A DNA stretch of 64,000 nt from Synechococcus sp. MU1617 (GCF_020514235.1 NZ_VTLB01000001.1:434001-498000); one strand, 5' to 3'; counted from the stretch's first letter, positions 55,981 through 63,300 are shown. Numbers and translations: made by a program. Notes: generated by a model not told the origin, from the sequence alone.

Positions 55981-56073
55981 ATGAAAGGACTCCACACGAA
56001 CGTTGCCTACTTCAGCGGCACCGTCGCGATTGCAGTCCTAGTCATGACTTTCGTTGTCAAAGCAACGGCCTAA
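55981..56073 (+). CDS. 30-residue membrane peptide
   Basis: MKGLHTNVAYFSGTVAIAVL then VMTFVVKATA. A single helix from about residue 11 to 27. Ribosome site weak. Unknown function. Confidence 0.45.
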   Translation: MKGLHTNVAYFSGTVAIAVLVMTFVVKATA

Positions 56074-56166
56074 GAAAGCGTTACTTCAGCCAGGCGCGAT
56101 CGTTAGGTATGACTCAGTCAGGCCACGCCCTGCTTCCTATTGATTGAGTTAGCAGGGATAAATGAC

Positions 56167-56244
56167 ATGAGAGCCACCAAACTCACCACAGCTCCACAAG
56201 GCGATGAGTACTACAGAGTCTGCGACCAGGAAGCACCTCGTTGA
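56167..56244 (+). CDS. 25-residue micro-ORF
   Basis: MRATKLTTAPQGDEYYRVCD then QEAPR. AGGGAT lies just upstream. Weak support; could be the stump of a longer gene. Nothing else is seen up to the repeat at 56335. Confidence 0.22.
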   Translation: MRATKLTTAPQGDEYYRVCDQEAPR

Positions 56245-56334
56245 GGACACCTCCGACCTGAGCGCAACTAGGACACGGCTCTATCCACCGGAATGGAATT
56301 AGAGCCCTGACTCTCAAGGCTTGCTCCTCGACCA

Positions 56335-56396
56335 ATCAGAAACCGGTCCCTCAGCTGGTCTTTAAGCCGTCCCACAAAGGGCGGTTTTTTGTTGCT
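56335..56396 (+). repeat. tRNA-proximal repeat, copy 2, with terminator
   Basis: Starts ATCAGAAACCGGTCCC and ends GTTGCT; about four-fifths of bases agree with 51489-51549. It contains a terminator stem (GCCGTCCC / GGGCGGT, one bulge) followed by T6. No tRNA precedes this copy. Confidence 0.72.
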
Positions 56397-56472
56397 CTGG
56401 CCAGCAGTGCGTGCTGCGCATATTGATCAGTGCAAGCTGATCAATAACGAGTCACCTGGAGCAACGCGTGAC

Positions 56473-56583
56473 TCAGATGATCTCTTTACGGCCAGCCTTG
56501 ATCTTGGCTTGGGCTGAAACGAGACCAAAAATCAGCAGAATCAGCAGGCCCGCGTTCACGCCAACGAAAAACATTGTGTCCAT
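56473..56583 (-). CDS. 36-residue membrane peptide
   Basis: MDTMFFVGVNAGLLILLIFG then LVSAQAKIKAGRKEII. One helix (5-24) and a basic cytosolic tail. Unknown function. Confidence 0.5.
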   Translation of the reverse strand: MDTMFFVGVNAGLLILLIFGLVSAQAKIKAGRKEII

Positions 56584-56708
56584 GACTTCAAGATGGCTTG
56601 CCTCGTAATAAGGAAAGAGAGCAAAACAGCCCATCGGTCAAAAGACTCAATTCAGGACCAAAAGAAGATGAAGCCTTGCGCTGATCTTGAGAGATCTGTC
56701 GAGACCAC

Positions 56709-57005
56709 CTACGACTGCAAACCGCCATCGCCATCACGATCAGCCCAGCCCTTCGCTTGCAGCTGACGCAGACGGTCCAGGAGCTCAAGATCACCAACAA
56801 TCTGACGACGACACCCGTCCTCCCCCATGTAGGTCAAACGCCCATCGGCATCGATGACCAGGGCGGTCATGGGGGTGACTGGAAACAAATCGTCGATGGC
56901 GAAGTGCTCCTCATTCAGATCAACCCAGTCTGCGTCCTCGAAGCGCTCCAGCCCAAAATCATGACCAAACCAAACAGGGGGGCCAGCCGCTAGGGCAGCT
57001 TTCCT
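56709..57005 (-). pseudogene. protein-like frame of up to 98 residues, start unclear
   Basis: A clearly protein-like minus-strand frame: GHDFGLERFEDADWVDLNEE, HFAIDDLFPVTPMTALVIDA, DGRLTYMGEDGCRRQIVGDL and a tail WADRDGDGG with calcium-loop-like acidity. The first usable starts are TTG at 56888 and ATG at 56870, which would drop the N-terminal half. A run of six G near 56978 is a possible indel site. May be a live gene with an odd start, or a recent frameshift. Confidence 0.5.
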
Positions 57006-57007
57006 CT

Positions 57008-57205
57008 ATGAAGGATGCGATGGACTGGATCCTTTCCCGACGCGTGACTGATCAACAAGGCAAAGACAAGACCTATTGGATTGATGAGATCGCGTTCCTG
57101 GAGGCACGGTTGAACGGCAGTCAGGGTGACATCGACAACGAAGACCGAGCGGCTTGCGAAGAAGCCCTGAAGGCAGCAAAAGCGAACTTGGCAGACTCTC
57201 ACTGA
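57008..57205 (+). CDS. 65-residue hypothetical protein
   Basis: MKDAMDWILSRRVTDQQGKD then WIDEIAFLEARLNGSQGDID and a helical end. Charged, soluble. The start is back to back with the minus-strand frame above. Unknown function. Confidence 0.55.
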   Translation: MKDAMDWILSRRVTDQQGKDKTYWIDEIAFLEARLNGSQGDIDNEDRAACEEALKAAKANLADSH

Positions 57206-57329
57206 AGACGGGGCTGACCGAAGCTCGAGCCAGATCTATGGTTGGGATGTGAGAGGGAGACCTCTTCGGGCGTGGTTGCTTGATTTGGTGGGTGGTGTCA
57301 CGACCTACTGCCTCTCTCACACCTCTTCG

Positions 57330-57545
57330 TCAAGGCTGATCGAGGCCTCTCTCCTTGGCATAACTCTTGTAATGATTGGGAAATTCATCGGCCAGCTGGG
57401 CAAGCAGATCGCTAGCAGAGCCCATTTGCTCGTTAACTTCATCAAAAACCGAGGCAAAACAGCTCTCACACCTGATTTCAAGACAAAGATCTTCCCAGGT
57501 CGTTTCTTTTTGATTGAAACTGGCCACAAGCTCTTTAAAGGTCAT
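57330..57545 (-). CDS. 71-residue hypothetical protein
   Basis: MTFKELVASFNQKETTWEDL, then CLEIRCESCFASVFDEVNEQ and helical ASDLLAQLADEFPNHYKSYA. Two close Cys (ESC and LCLE). Composition looks coding. An upstream ATG three codons earlier is also possible. Unknown function. Confidence 0.55.
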   Translation of the reverse strand: MTFKELVASFNQKETTWEDLCLEIRCESCFASVFDEVNEQMGSASDLLAQLADEFPNHYKSYAKERGLDQP

Positions 57546-57668
57546 CAGCAACAAACTGTTTTTCTTAGAGTGAGCCTAAACCCAATAGCGTTACATAATT
57601 CTGAACCGAATAAAATCAAGGTTGTCATGACCTGATGTGCCAAGGCTGTGATGGCGCAAAATTGAAGG

Positions 57669-57794
57669 ATGAAACGACTGCTGCAACTCCTTTTGAAATG
57701 GGCTGGCAAACGGGAGAAACCCCCATTGAACACCCCTGAAGAGTTGGAGTGCTTTAAAACAGATGCGATCGAAAACCGCGGCAAGCACTACTAA
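57669..57794 (+). CDS. 41-residue amphipathic protein
   Basis: MKRLLQLLLKWAGKREKPPL then NTPEELECFKTDAIENRGKH. Basic amphipathic start, acidic end. An AAGGATG context leaves the ribosome site weak. Its stop overlaps the next start (TAATG). Confidence 0.5.
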   Translation: MKRLLQLLLKWAGKREKPPLNTPEELECFKTDAIENRGKHY

Positions 57795-57973
57795 TGCAAG
57801 GGGCAACTGAACTGGCACTACTCGCCCTCGCATTTGTCGGGCTCCAGATCTGGTGGCTCAGCAAGGTTTTTTTGAATCGACCTCGGCAGCCAAGACCGCT
57901 TGGCAAGCCCATGAGGGCCAATTCACTCCAGACCAAGAGAACCGCACTGCAAAAGATCTTTGATCAATCCTGA
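57794..57973 (+). CDS. 59-residue single-helix membrane protein
   Basis: MQGATELALLALAFVGLQIW, then a Trp/Ser turn and a basic Arg/Pro-rich tail (FLNRPRQPRPLGKP). One helix, tail probably in the cytosol. It is coupled to the preceding gene by a one-base overlap. Confidence 0.55.
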   Translation: MQGATELALLALAFVGLQIWWLSKVFLNRPRQPRPLGKPMRANSLQTKRTALQKIFDQS

Positions 57974-58062
57974 TCATCGCTAGCACGAGGAGATCACTAG
58001 GGACAAACACCGATGCCTGATGCGATCTGAACAATCAGCGTGGTGCATCAGCAACGAAAGCC

Positions 58063-58209
58063 ATGGCACTGATTTGTTGTGCGAACTGCGGTCACATGCA
58101 CTCAAGCTTGAGAAACGGTTGCCCCCAGTGCATCAAGCAGGGGCGACTAGGGTCCCCTCAGGCGTTATCTGATCGGATCAAGCAAACCCCGAGCAACACC
58201 AAGGAGTGA
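58063..58209 (+). CDS. 48-residue zinc-ribbon microprotein
   Basis: MALICCANCGHMHSSLRNGC then PQCIKQ. Two knuckles, CANC and CPQC, spaced as in a rubredoxin-like zinc ribbon, with a helical tail. Unknown partner. Confidence 0.6.
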   Translation: MALICCANCGHMHSSLRNGCPQCIKQGRLGSPQALSDRIKQTPSNTKE

Positions 58210-58214
58210 CCACC

Positions 58215-58385
58215 ATGGCTTTTGATGCTCCCCCTGCACAAGGACGTCAATGCAGATGCTGCGGTTACATCAAACCTCTAAATTTCTTTGGATTGGATCA
58301 ACAGGAGTGCCGGAACTGTGAAGTACAACGACGACGCCAACAGGCCATGAAAGAAAACGCCAATGATTCAGTCGAGGAGTCTTGA
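58215..58385 (+). CDS. 56-residue zinc-ribbon microprotein
   Basis: Two knuckles, CRCCGY (17 region) and CRNCEVQ, around the hydrophobic KPLNFFGL, then a basic/acidic helix. It begins 5 bases after the preceding zinc-ribbon gene, so they probably share a transcript. Confidence 0.62.
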   Translation: MAFDAPPAQGRQCRCCGYIKPLNFFGLDQQECRNCEVQRRRQQAMKENANDSVEES

Positions 58386-58471
58386 ATCAAACCCAGCCTC
58401 AATGAGCATATGCACCAATGTTCAATTGACATCCATGGGCTATCACATGGGAAGAGTTGAAAAGAGGCGTC

Positions 58472-58660
58472 ATGGGCAAGGTTCTTTCAGCAGCAAAATG
58501 GTCGTTCGATCTACTTGGCCAGCGCATCACTGCTCTTCGTCTTAAAAGGAGCTTTCCAGAATCAAGGATCTACAGCGACTGGGCTTACGACGAATCACAG
58601 ATGAAAGAGGCCAATCTTGACAAGCGTGAGCAGAAGTCTCATCTGGAATACGATTGCTGA
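58472..58660 (+). CDS. 62-residue hypothetical protein
   Basis: MGKVLSAAKWSFDLLGQRIT, then RLKRSFPESRIYSDWAYDES and a charged end. AGAGG stands 5 bases before this ATG; an in-frame ATG five codons upstream exists. Unknown function. Confidence 0.5.
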   Translation: MGKVLSAAKWSFDLLGQRITALRLKRSFPESRIYSDWAYDESQMKEANLDKREQKSHLEYDC

Positions 58661-58831
58661 AGCCACAAACCAATCAAGCAAGGGCAAAGATAGCGACTTA
58701 GCAGTCGTCAAACCAACACATCAAATGGCGAACAAACCGCTTTGGGATGGAGGTTGGCAATCTCAGCCAAGTCCCCTAGAACGCTGTTCAGCATCGTTGT
58801 TGTTATGGCCTTGATTCCCCGCTGGCAGTAC

Positions 58832-58981
58832 ATGACTGACAGCAGCAAAACCATGGTGAAACGATCTGCAATCACACTTGTGGTTGTTCTGATTGGATTA
58901 ACACTGCTGCGCGCAATCTTTCCATGGATCCTGCTCGGCCTGGCCTTCTATGGTGCCTGGTGTTTGTTGAACCGGAAATAA
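58832..58981 (+). CDS. 49-residue membrane protein
   Basis: MTDSSKTMVKRSAITLVVVL then IGLTLLRAIFPWILLGLAFY: one or two helices. The frame stays open 30 codons upstream with several possible starts, including ATG at 58805. Unknown function. Confidence 0.5.
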   Translation: MTDSSKTMVKRSAITLVVVLIGLTLLRAIFPWILLGLAFYGAWCLLNRK

Positions 58982-58984
58982 CCG

Positions 58985-59131
58985 ATGAGCGAAGACTCAA
59001 CCCAAGCCAGACGAACGCTCTATCTCTGGGCCCTAGGCCTCAACGTTGTCGCTTGGGGCGGATACCTTTATCTGACCAAGGTGATGGGAATCGATTTTGA
59101 ATCGATTCAGCAAGCGAGAATGGCCGGTTAA
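58985..59131 (+). CDS. 48-residue membrane protein
   Basis: MSEDSTQARRTLYLWALGLN then VVAWGGYLYLTKVMG; one helix (12-31). It starts 3 bases after the preceding gene, so co-translation is likely. An inverted repeat CCTGGTCCGACCAGG follows at about 59160; the rest of 59132-59274 shows nothing. Confidence 0.55.
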   Translation: MSEDSTQARRTLYLWALGLNVVAWGGYLYLTKVMGIDFESIQQARMAG

Positions 59132-59274
59132 GTTCCCACCCTTCAAGAGGGATCCGCCTGGTCCGACCAGGACGTTGCCCTGAGGTGTCTGCTTGACCGG
59201 ATAAGAATCCTCATGCCTCCTGCACCAATCAAAGAGATCGCGTCATAACCTCCTCTTAACGAGAAGGCTGCTTC

Positions 59275-60270
59275 GTGAATCACCCCCTAACGCATGGCTT
59301 TGAGGGTCACCCGTCCTCAGAAAAGAGCCGATCAGAGAGCTTGATGAGGCAGGAGACGGTGCAGCGCATCTGCGGCCAGGTCTGTGTGTGGTTTGGAGTC
59401 GTTGTTCTCGGCGTCTCTCTTTATAAATTCATCAGCGCTTTTTGGGTGGATGCTTCCCCTTGGCCTGAGTTGCAACTGGGTACCGCTGGCTTGATTTTGG
59501 TTGCAGGAGGACGAATTTTTCGAAACTCAGCATTCATAACAACACTGCTGGCAGAAAAGAGTCCTTCAGCACGAGCTCAACGAGCCTTTCTGATGCTTGC
59601 CCTCGCCTCATTCATCATGGGCTGCGTTGTTTTACTGAAACTTTCTGTTCAGGACATTTATCGCTACAAGCGTCTGCTTGGCGAAGGAGGAATTCTGGAG
59701 TATTTGCAAGCCCTAATTCTTTTCACATCCGCCTGGATATCGTGGCTCATCTCCAAAGATCTACGCAAGCGCTTGTCCATGCGCCTGCCTTCAGTGGTTT
59801 ACGCGATCATTTCTTTGACCATGCTGTTTGTTGGCCTCGAGGAGATTGCCTGGGGGCAAATCCTATTCGGCTGGAAAACACCTGAAAACATCGCTGCGGT
59901 AAACGCCCAAAACCAGACAACGCTCCATAACCTTGAGTTCTTCCAGAGCCACCTCGACCTCAATCTTTTCTTGGTCTCAATCGTACTTTTGGTGCTCGTC
60001 CTGTGGCGACCTTCAATCCGATGGATACGCACAAACCCTCTTAATGGAAATCGGATTGCCAACAGCAACTTCTTCATACCGAGATACTTCTGGCCTCTCT
60101 TCTTCTGCGCCGCATTTCTGTCTTATTTTGTGGCGACAGAATCGGGAACAGAAGTGGTGATTAATATCGATCAGGAGTGGGCAGAGTTTCTTCTATACCT
60201 GGCCGCTGGTCTGAATTTATTGAGAACCTACATCCTTCTTAGTGACTCACAACCGAACCCAACCCACTGA
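59275..60270 (+). CDS. 331-residue polytopic membrane protein
   Basis: About eight hydrophobic helices. Between helices lies a conserved-looking stretch FVGLEEIAWGQILFGWKTPE followed by NAQNQTTLHNLEFFQSH; I know this Glu-Glu...WGQ...N-x-Q...LHN pattern from other uncharacterised bacterial membrane proteins. The polar signature within a helix bundle suggests an enzyme or channel. GTG start; an internal ATG at about residue 24 is possible. The region 60271-60456 to its right has no supported gene. Confidence 0.78.
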   Translation: MNHPLTHGFEGHPSSEKSRSESLMRQETVQRICGQVCVWFGVVVLGVSLYKFISAFWVDASPWPELQLGTAGLILVAGGRIFRNSAFITTLLAEKSPSARAQRAFLMLALASFIMGCVVLLKLSVQDIYRYKRLLGEGGILEYLQALILFTSAWISWLISKDLRKRLSMRLPSVVYAIISLTMLFVGLEEIAWGQILFGWKTPENIAAVNAQNQTTLHNLEFFQSHLDLNLFLVSIVLLVLVLWRPSIRWIRTNPLNGNRIANSNFFIPRYFWPLFFCAAFLSYFVATESGTEVVINIDQEWAEFLLYLAAGLNLLRTYILLSDSQPNPTH

Positions 60271-60456
60271 ACAAATGCTCATTGCACTTCCTGATCAGCC
60301 CTGATCACCGCAGTGTTGTTGTAAGCAATTCGCTCTACCTCCGTCTTAGCCCTCACCAAGGCAAGGGTTACAGGTGCAGATGCACAGCTGACCTAATCCA
60401 ACCGCAGCGGGCTTGATCCACAAGACACCAAGGGTATAAATCGTTCGGTGCAGACA

Positions 60457-60482
60457 AAAAACCGCCCCATGCTTGGGGCGGT
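60457..60482 (-). terminator. intrinsic terminator, minus strand
   Basis: Perfect stem ACCGCCCC / GGGGCGGT with a 6-base loop; read on the minus strand it is followed by six T. It lies just after the 27-residue minus-strand frame. Confidence 0.8.
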
Positions 60483-60505
60483 CTACATAGCCAAGGCAAT
60501 CCCCA

Positions 60506-60589
60506 TCACCCGGCGATCTGCACCAATCTTTGATGCAATAAAAAAATAATACCCAGCAGACACCACATGTAGTGGACGTCAACACTCAC
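60506..60589 (-). CDS. 27-residue membrane peptide
   Basis: GTG frame MSVDVHYMWCLLGIIFLLHQ then RLVQIAG; one helix with a basic end. It is followed after 24 bases by a strong terminator. The ribosome site is weak; an internal ATG seven codons in would give 20 residues. Confidence 0.42.
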   Translation of the reverse strand: MSVDVHYMWCLLGIIFLLHQRLVQIAG

Positions 60590-60751
60590 TTAAGACTCTG
60601 GTGAACATGCGTAAAGAAGCCAGTTCAGGCAAGCAGCACTGCTACAGCCAATAGAAGCCTGCTTCTGAGGAGACACTAAATCTGGAGCAAGAGGTCAAAA
60701 AACCTCGGGATTGCGATGCTTCATGATGAAGACATCCTTAAGGGAGAAGCC

Positions 60752-60946
60752 ATGATTTCTGGCCCATCCTGCCCATTGCGCTTGGGAGTTCTCGACAGCC
60801 CCGACTATTGGACTGATGACGCACTGATGTCTGCAGTGCGTCCATTGAATCCAGAGGAACTTCACCACTTGGCCATCGGATCCCTTCAACGAAGGGCTCG
60901 AGAACGCGGTGTTCGCCAAACCTCTTTACTCAACCCCGTTGGCTGA
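60752..60946 (+). CDS. 64-residue hypothetical protein
   Basis: MISGPSCPLRLGVLDSPDYW, then DDALMSAVRPLNPEELHHLA and a basic helix (QRRARERGVRQ). GGGAGAA lies well placed before the ATG. Its end overlaps the convergent gene at 60930 by 17 bases. Confidence 0.55.
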   Translation: MISGPSCPLRLGVLDSPDYWTDDALMSAVRPLNPEELHHLAIGSLQRRARERGVRQTSLLNPVG

Positions 60947-61160
60947 ACCCAGCCAAGAGTTGATGGAACTGCGCAAACAGCCTGTCGAACCAGGTGCCTG
61001 AACGTCGACCAGCTGGTCGCTGCAATACCGAGGCATGCAGCATCGGCCCGTTGGTGCCGTATCCATCAAAGGCAATCAAGGCGTCTTGGGCTCCCTGAAG
61101 CTCCTGGTCGATTCGACGGGAGGAGAAGCGCTCGTGAGCTCGGTTTCGTGACGTTGACAT
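60930..61160 (-). CDS. 76-residue hypothetical protein
   Basis: MSTSRNRAHERFSSRRIDQE, a middle part with LQGAQDALIAFDGYGTNGPM, then a basic linker and a Phe/Leu-rich end WFDRLFAQFHQLLAGF. The ATG choice is uncertain because the frame is open 32 codons further. Divergent from the hli gene. Confidence 0.45.
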   Translation of the reverse strand: MSTSRNRAHERFSSRRIDQELQGAQDALIAFDGYGTNGPMLHASVLQRPAGRRSGTWFDRLFAQFHQLLAGFSQRG

Positions 61161-61255
61161 GACTGGGGCGAATGCACCTACCTCCGGTCTGCCACCGGAC
61201 CGAGCTGCTTGGCCGTAGTTGGTGACGCTTCTTAGGGAGCCGAACCTCGACTCCA

Positions 61256-61273
61256 TTTACAAACCGTTACGCA
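61256..61273 (+). promoter_or_regulatory. HLR1-like site upstream of hli
   Basis: TTTACAAACCGTTACGCA fits the direct-repeat HLR1 consensus bound by RpaB (two TTACA halves, second one reading TTACG) with the right 10-base phase. A TAACAT -10-like box follows at 61279. It stands 33 bases before the hli start. Confidence 0.6.
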
Positions 61274-61305
61274 AGGCTTAACATTTCGAAAGATTTCAAC
61301 GAAAG

Positions 61306-61503
61306 ATGGCTACTTCAACTCCCAATGACGACTGGTTCCAAAGCGCTGCAGCAGCTCAAATCCGCAGTGAGCGTTTCGCGAAAGCAGAGCTCCTCAATGG
61401 CCGCACCGCAATGATCGGCTTTGTGGTGGGCCTGCTGACGGAAGCCCTGACAGGGCACGGGATCGTCAGTCAGATCACCTTTGGCGTGTTCGGCTGCAAC
61501 TGA
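61306..61503 (+). CDS. high-light-inducible protein (Hli/SCP)
   Basis: Single-helix chlorophyll-binding stress protein of 65 residues. The signature is AKAELLNGRTAMIGFVVGLL, with the Glu-x-x-Asn-Gly-Arg chlorophyll ligand pattern, then TEALTGHGI. Hli proteins protect photosystem assembly in high light. The HLR1-like site upstream suggests RpaB control. Confidence 0.93.
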   Translation: MATSTPNDDWFQSAAAAQIRSERFAKAELLNGRTAMIGFVVGLLTEALTGHGIVSQITFGVFGCN

Positions 61504-61657
61504 ACCGGTCAACTGCTGAGGGGATGCTCTGGGACTGCAGTTGCAAGCCTGCACTCACCCATCCCTTGACCGAGGCTCTTACGAACATCTTTTTCGGCCA
61601 AAATGCTTGATGTTCCAGGCGTTTTGCGATAAAAGGTTATGAATTGGTTATGAAGCG

Positions 61658-61816
61658 ATGAAGACAAGCACCGCCCATTCACGTCTCGAGTCCCTCCAGC
61701 TCGCAGCTGAGGAGTGCCAGACCCGCGAAGAAGCGCAAAAGATTCTGAGGAAGGCAGACAAGGCCCACGCCAAGCTGGAGTCCTCAGCAGCTCCCTACCA
61801 CCGTCTCAAGAACTGA
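61658..61816 (+). CDS. 52-residue helical hypothetical protein
   Basis: MKTSTAHSRLESLQLAAEEC, QTREEAQKILRKADKAHAKL and a short tail; an amphipathic helical pair. No strong ribosome site is seen. Unknown function. Confidence 0.5.
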   Translation: MKTSTAHSRLESLQLAAEECQTREEAQKILRKADKAHAKLESSAAPYHRLKN

Positions 61817-61896
61817 CGGGCCACTCAACCCTGCAGAAGACGAAGACATAAACCTCTGATTCGTGAGTTGGATTGTTTCAACTCACTCCAACAACC

Positions 61897-62379
61897 TCAA
61901 ATCAACTCGGGATGGTTGGGATCCCCCTTGAAGGGACCTTGGATCCATGGGCTGATCCAGCCGCCATAAAACTCGCCTGGCTGCGCCAGAACCATCTCTT
62001 CTTCCAACATGCAGGTATCAACGCGGCGGGGATAAACGCTGATCCACCCTGCCAAGAGAGAAAAGGCTTGCGTTGGATTGGAGTAACTCCACCCCGCGCG
62101 AATACGGCGATCGGTGCCATCAACAGCACTCACATCCCAATAGGACGCCACTCCTTTCCATTCACAGAACGAAGGCCGTCCCGTTGAGGGGTGGAGCGTT
62201 CCGGGGCGAAATGCTGAAGGGTGCAGATAAATCGTGGGCGGGTGAAAGGTTTCACACACCCGCACGTAGCGCTGATCCTGGGCGATTGCCTGTCCTGCAA
62301 TCCAGATCTCGACAGAACCGGACACCAGCTCAATCAGGGGAGGACGGGGATAGTTCGAAACATTTTCAACGGGTTGCAT
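61897..62379 (-). CDS. DUF427-type protein
   Basis: 160 residues matching the DUF427 beta-barrel pattern: VSGSVEIWIAGQAIAQDQRY, HPPTIYLHPSAF, SFCEWKGVASYWDVSAVDGT and WSYSNPTQAF, ending WIQGPFKGDPN. The Cys-Glu-Trp-Lys-Gly core is typical. Function unknown for the family. Third gene of a short minus-strand operon, 3 bases after the previous stop. Confidence 0.83.
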   Translation of the reverse strand: MQPVENVSNYPRPPLIELVSGSVEIWIAGQAIAQDQRYVRVCETFHPPTIYLHPSAFRPGTLHPSTGRPSFCEWKGVASYWDVSAVDGTDRRIRAGWSYSNPTQAFSLLAGWISVYPRRVDTCMLEEEMVLAQPGEFYGGWISPWIQGPFKGDPNHPELI

Positions 62380-62382
62380 GGC

Positions 62383-62781
62383 CTAACCCATATCGAGCAG
62401 ATAGTGCATGACGGCAACCCGATGGGACACAGCAATTCCCTCGGGGGAGTCGGGGCCGATCAACGCCTCAGGAACACGATGAATGCGAGTGACCGGTTTG
62501 ATCTCATAGGCCGTTCCCTCGGGAGCACCGGAGCCGCGACTGCGGTCCCAGATCCCACTGGCATCTCCCTTGTAATGCCCCGCCACCTGCGACAGATGGG
62601 CATAGAAATTGGGCCCCATGCGACAGACCACGATGGCCAAACAGGCATCAAAATCGTCGGACGACAACACATTGATTCCATCACGGACAGCACGTTCATC
62701 GACACCGAGAACCATGTCCTCGAGTGCTGTTTCACCCGTCAATTGCCAGCAACGGATGGTGACGGCGTCGTGTTGGCTCAC
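62383..62781 (-). CDS. 132-residue hypothetical protein
   Basis: MSQHDAVTIRCWQLTGETAL, a middle MGPNFYAHLSQVAGHYKGDA and an end SHRVAVMHYLLDMG. A soluble mixed alpha/beta protein, no known motif. The GTG start overlaps the upstream stop by 4 bases (GTGA). Confidence 0.65.
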   Translation of the reverse strand: MSQHDAVTIRCWQLTGETALEDMVLGVDERAVRDGINVLSSDDFDACLAIVVCRMGPNFYAHLSQVAGHYKGDASGIWDRSRGSGAPEGTAYEIKPVTRIHRVPEALIGPDSPEGIAVSHRVAVMHYLLDMG

Positions 62782-62903
62782 TTTCTACGGGTGAGGTCAC
62801 CGAAATCATCGTCGTTGGGTTGCAAAAATTGCCAAACGACAGGAACTGTGAGGATGACTGTCAGACCGATGGTGACCCAGATCGCTGTTGTGTAATCGCC
62901 CAT
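62778..62903 (-). CDS. 41-residue single-helix membrane protein
   Basis: MGDYTTAIWVTIGLTVILTV then PVVWQFLQPNDDDFGDLTRR. One helix (8-28) and an acidic/basic tail. Lead gene of the minus-strand trio; the GTGA overlap couples it to the next gene. Confidence 0.62.
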   Translation of the reverse strand: MGDYTTAIWVTIGLTVILTVPVVWQFLQPNDDDFGDLTRRK

Positions 62904-63012
62904 GCCTATCAACCAGTCCAGCGGACCTTACCCAGTTCGTGCTGAGCAAGCAGCCTTGCATTGACGACAGAAAGGTCACTTCTTAATTTCTCCAGACCAA
63001 CCCACGAGCCAA

Positions 63013-63300
63013 ATGCGCCGATTCCTGACGGCTGGATTGCTCTTGGGCACGCTGGTCCCAGCGGGACAAGCAGCTGTTTTCACCGTGAAGCCAGGCACGG
63101 CGTTTTATTCCAAGCCCCAAGCCAAGCCGGAGTTTCTTCTACCGCTGCCGGAGGTCCGTGTTCACGTTCCAGCAATGAAAGACGCCGCTGGCTTCTGCCA
63201 CTTCAAGCTGATCTACAAAATTGTTGATCGTGAGAACCCCGAGCTGCCAGCAGCCGGCTGGGCCCGTTGCGTCTCAATCGACCAGCTTGTTCCGAACTGA
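63013..63300 (+). CDS. exported hypothetical protein, 95 residues
   Basis: Signal peptide MRRFLTAGLLLGTLVPAGQA, then VFTVKPGTAFYSKPQAKPEF, an SH3-like beta pattern, two Cys (GFCHFK and WARCVS) that may form a disulfide. Periplasmic by inference. The following 63301-63505 shows no supported gene. Confidence 0.7.
   Translation: MRRFLTAGLLLGTLVPAGQAAVFTVKPGTAFYSKPQAKPEFLLPLPEVRVHVPAMKDAAGFCHFKLIYKIVDRENPELPAAGWARCVSIDQLVPN

Noticed and set aside
56588-56800. 70-codon minus-strand frame near 56.7 kb
   Set aside because: Its frame conflicts with the much more protein-like frame at 56709-57005 and it has no good ribosome site.
60346-60585. 79-codon Cys-rich minus-strand frame
   Set aside because: It runs through the terminator stem at 60457-60482, and the shorter 27-residue frame ending before that stem fits better.
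51485-62900. Search for an integrase, transposase, phage or restriction gene explaining the small-gene island
   Set aside because: None recognised in either strand, so the island's origin is left open and not called a prophage or integrative element.
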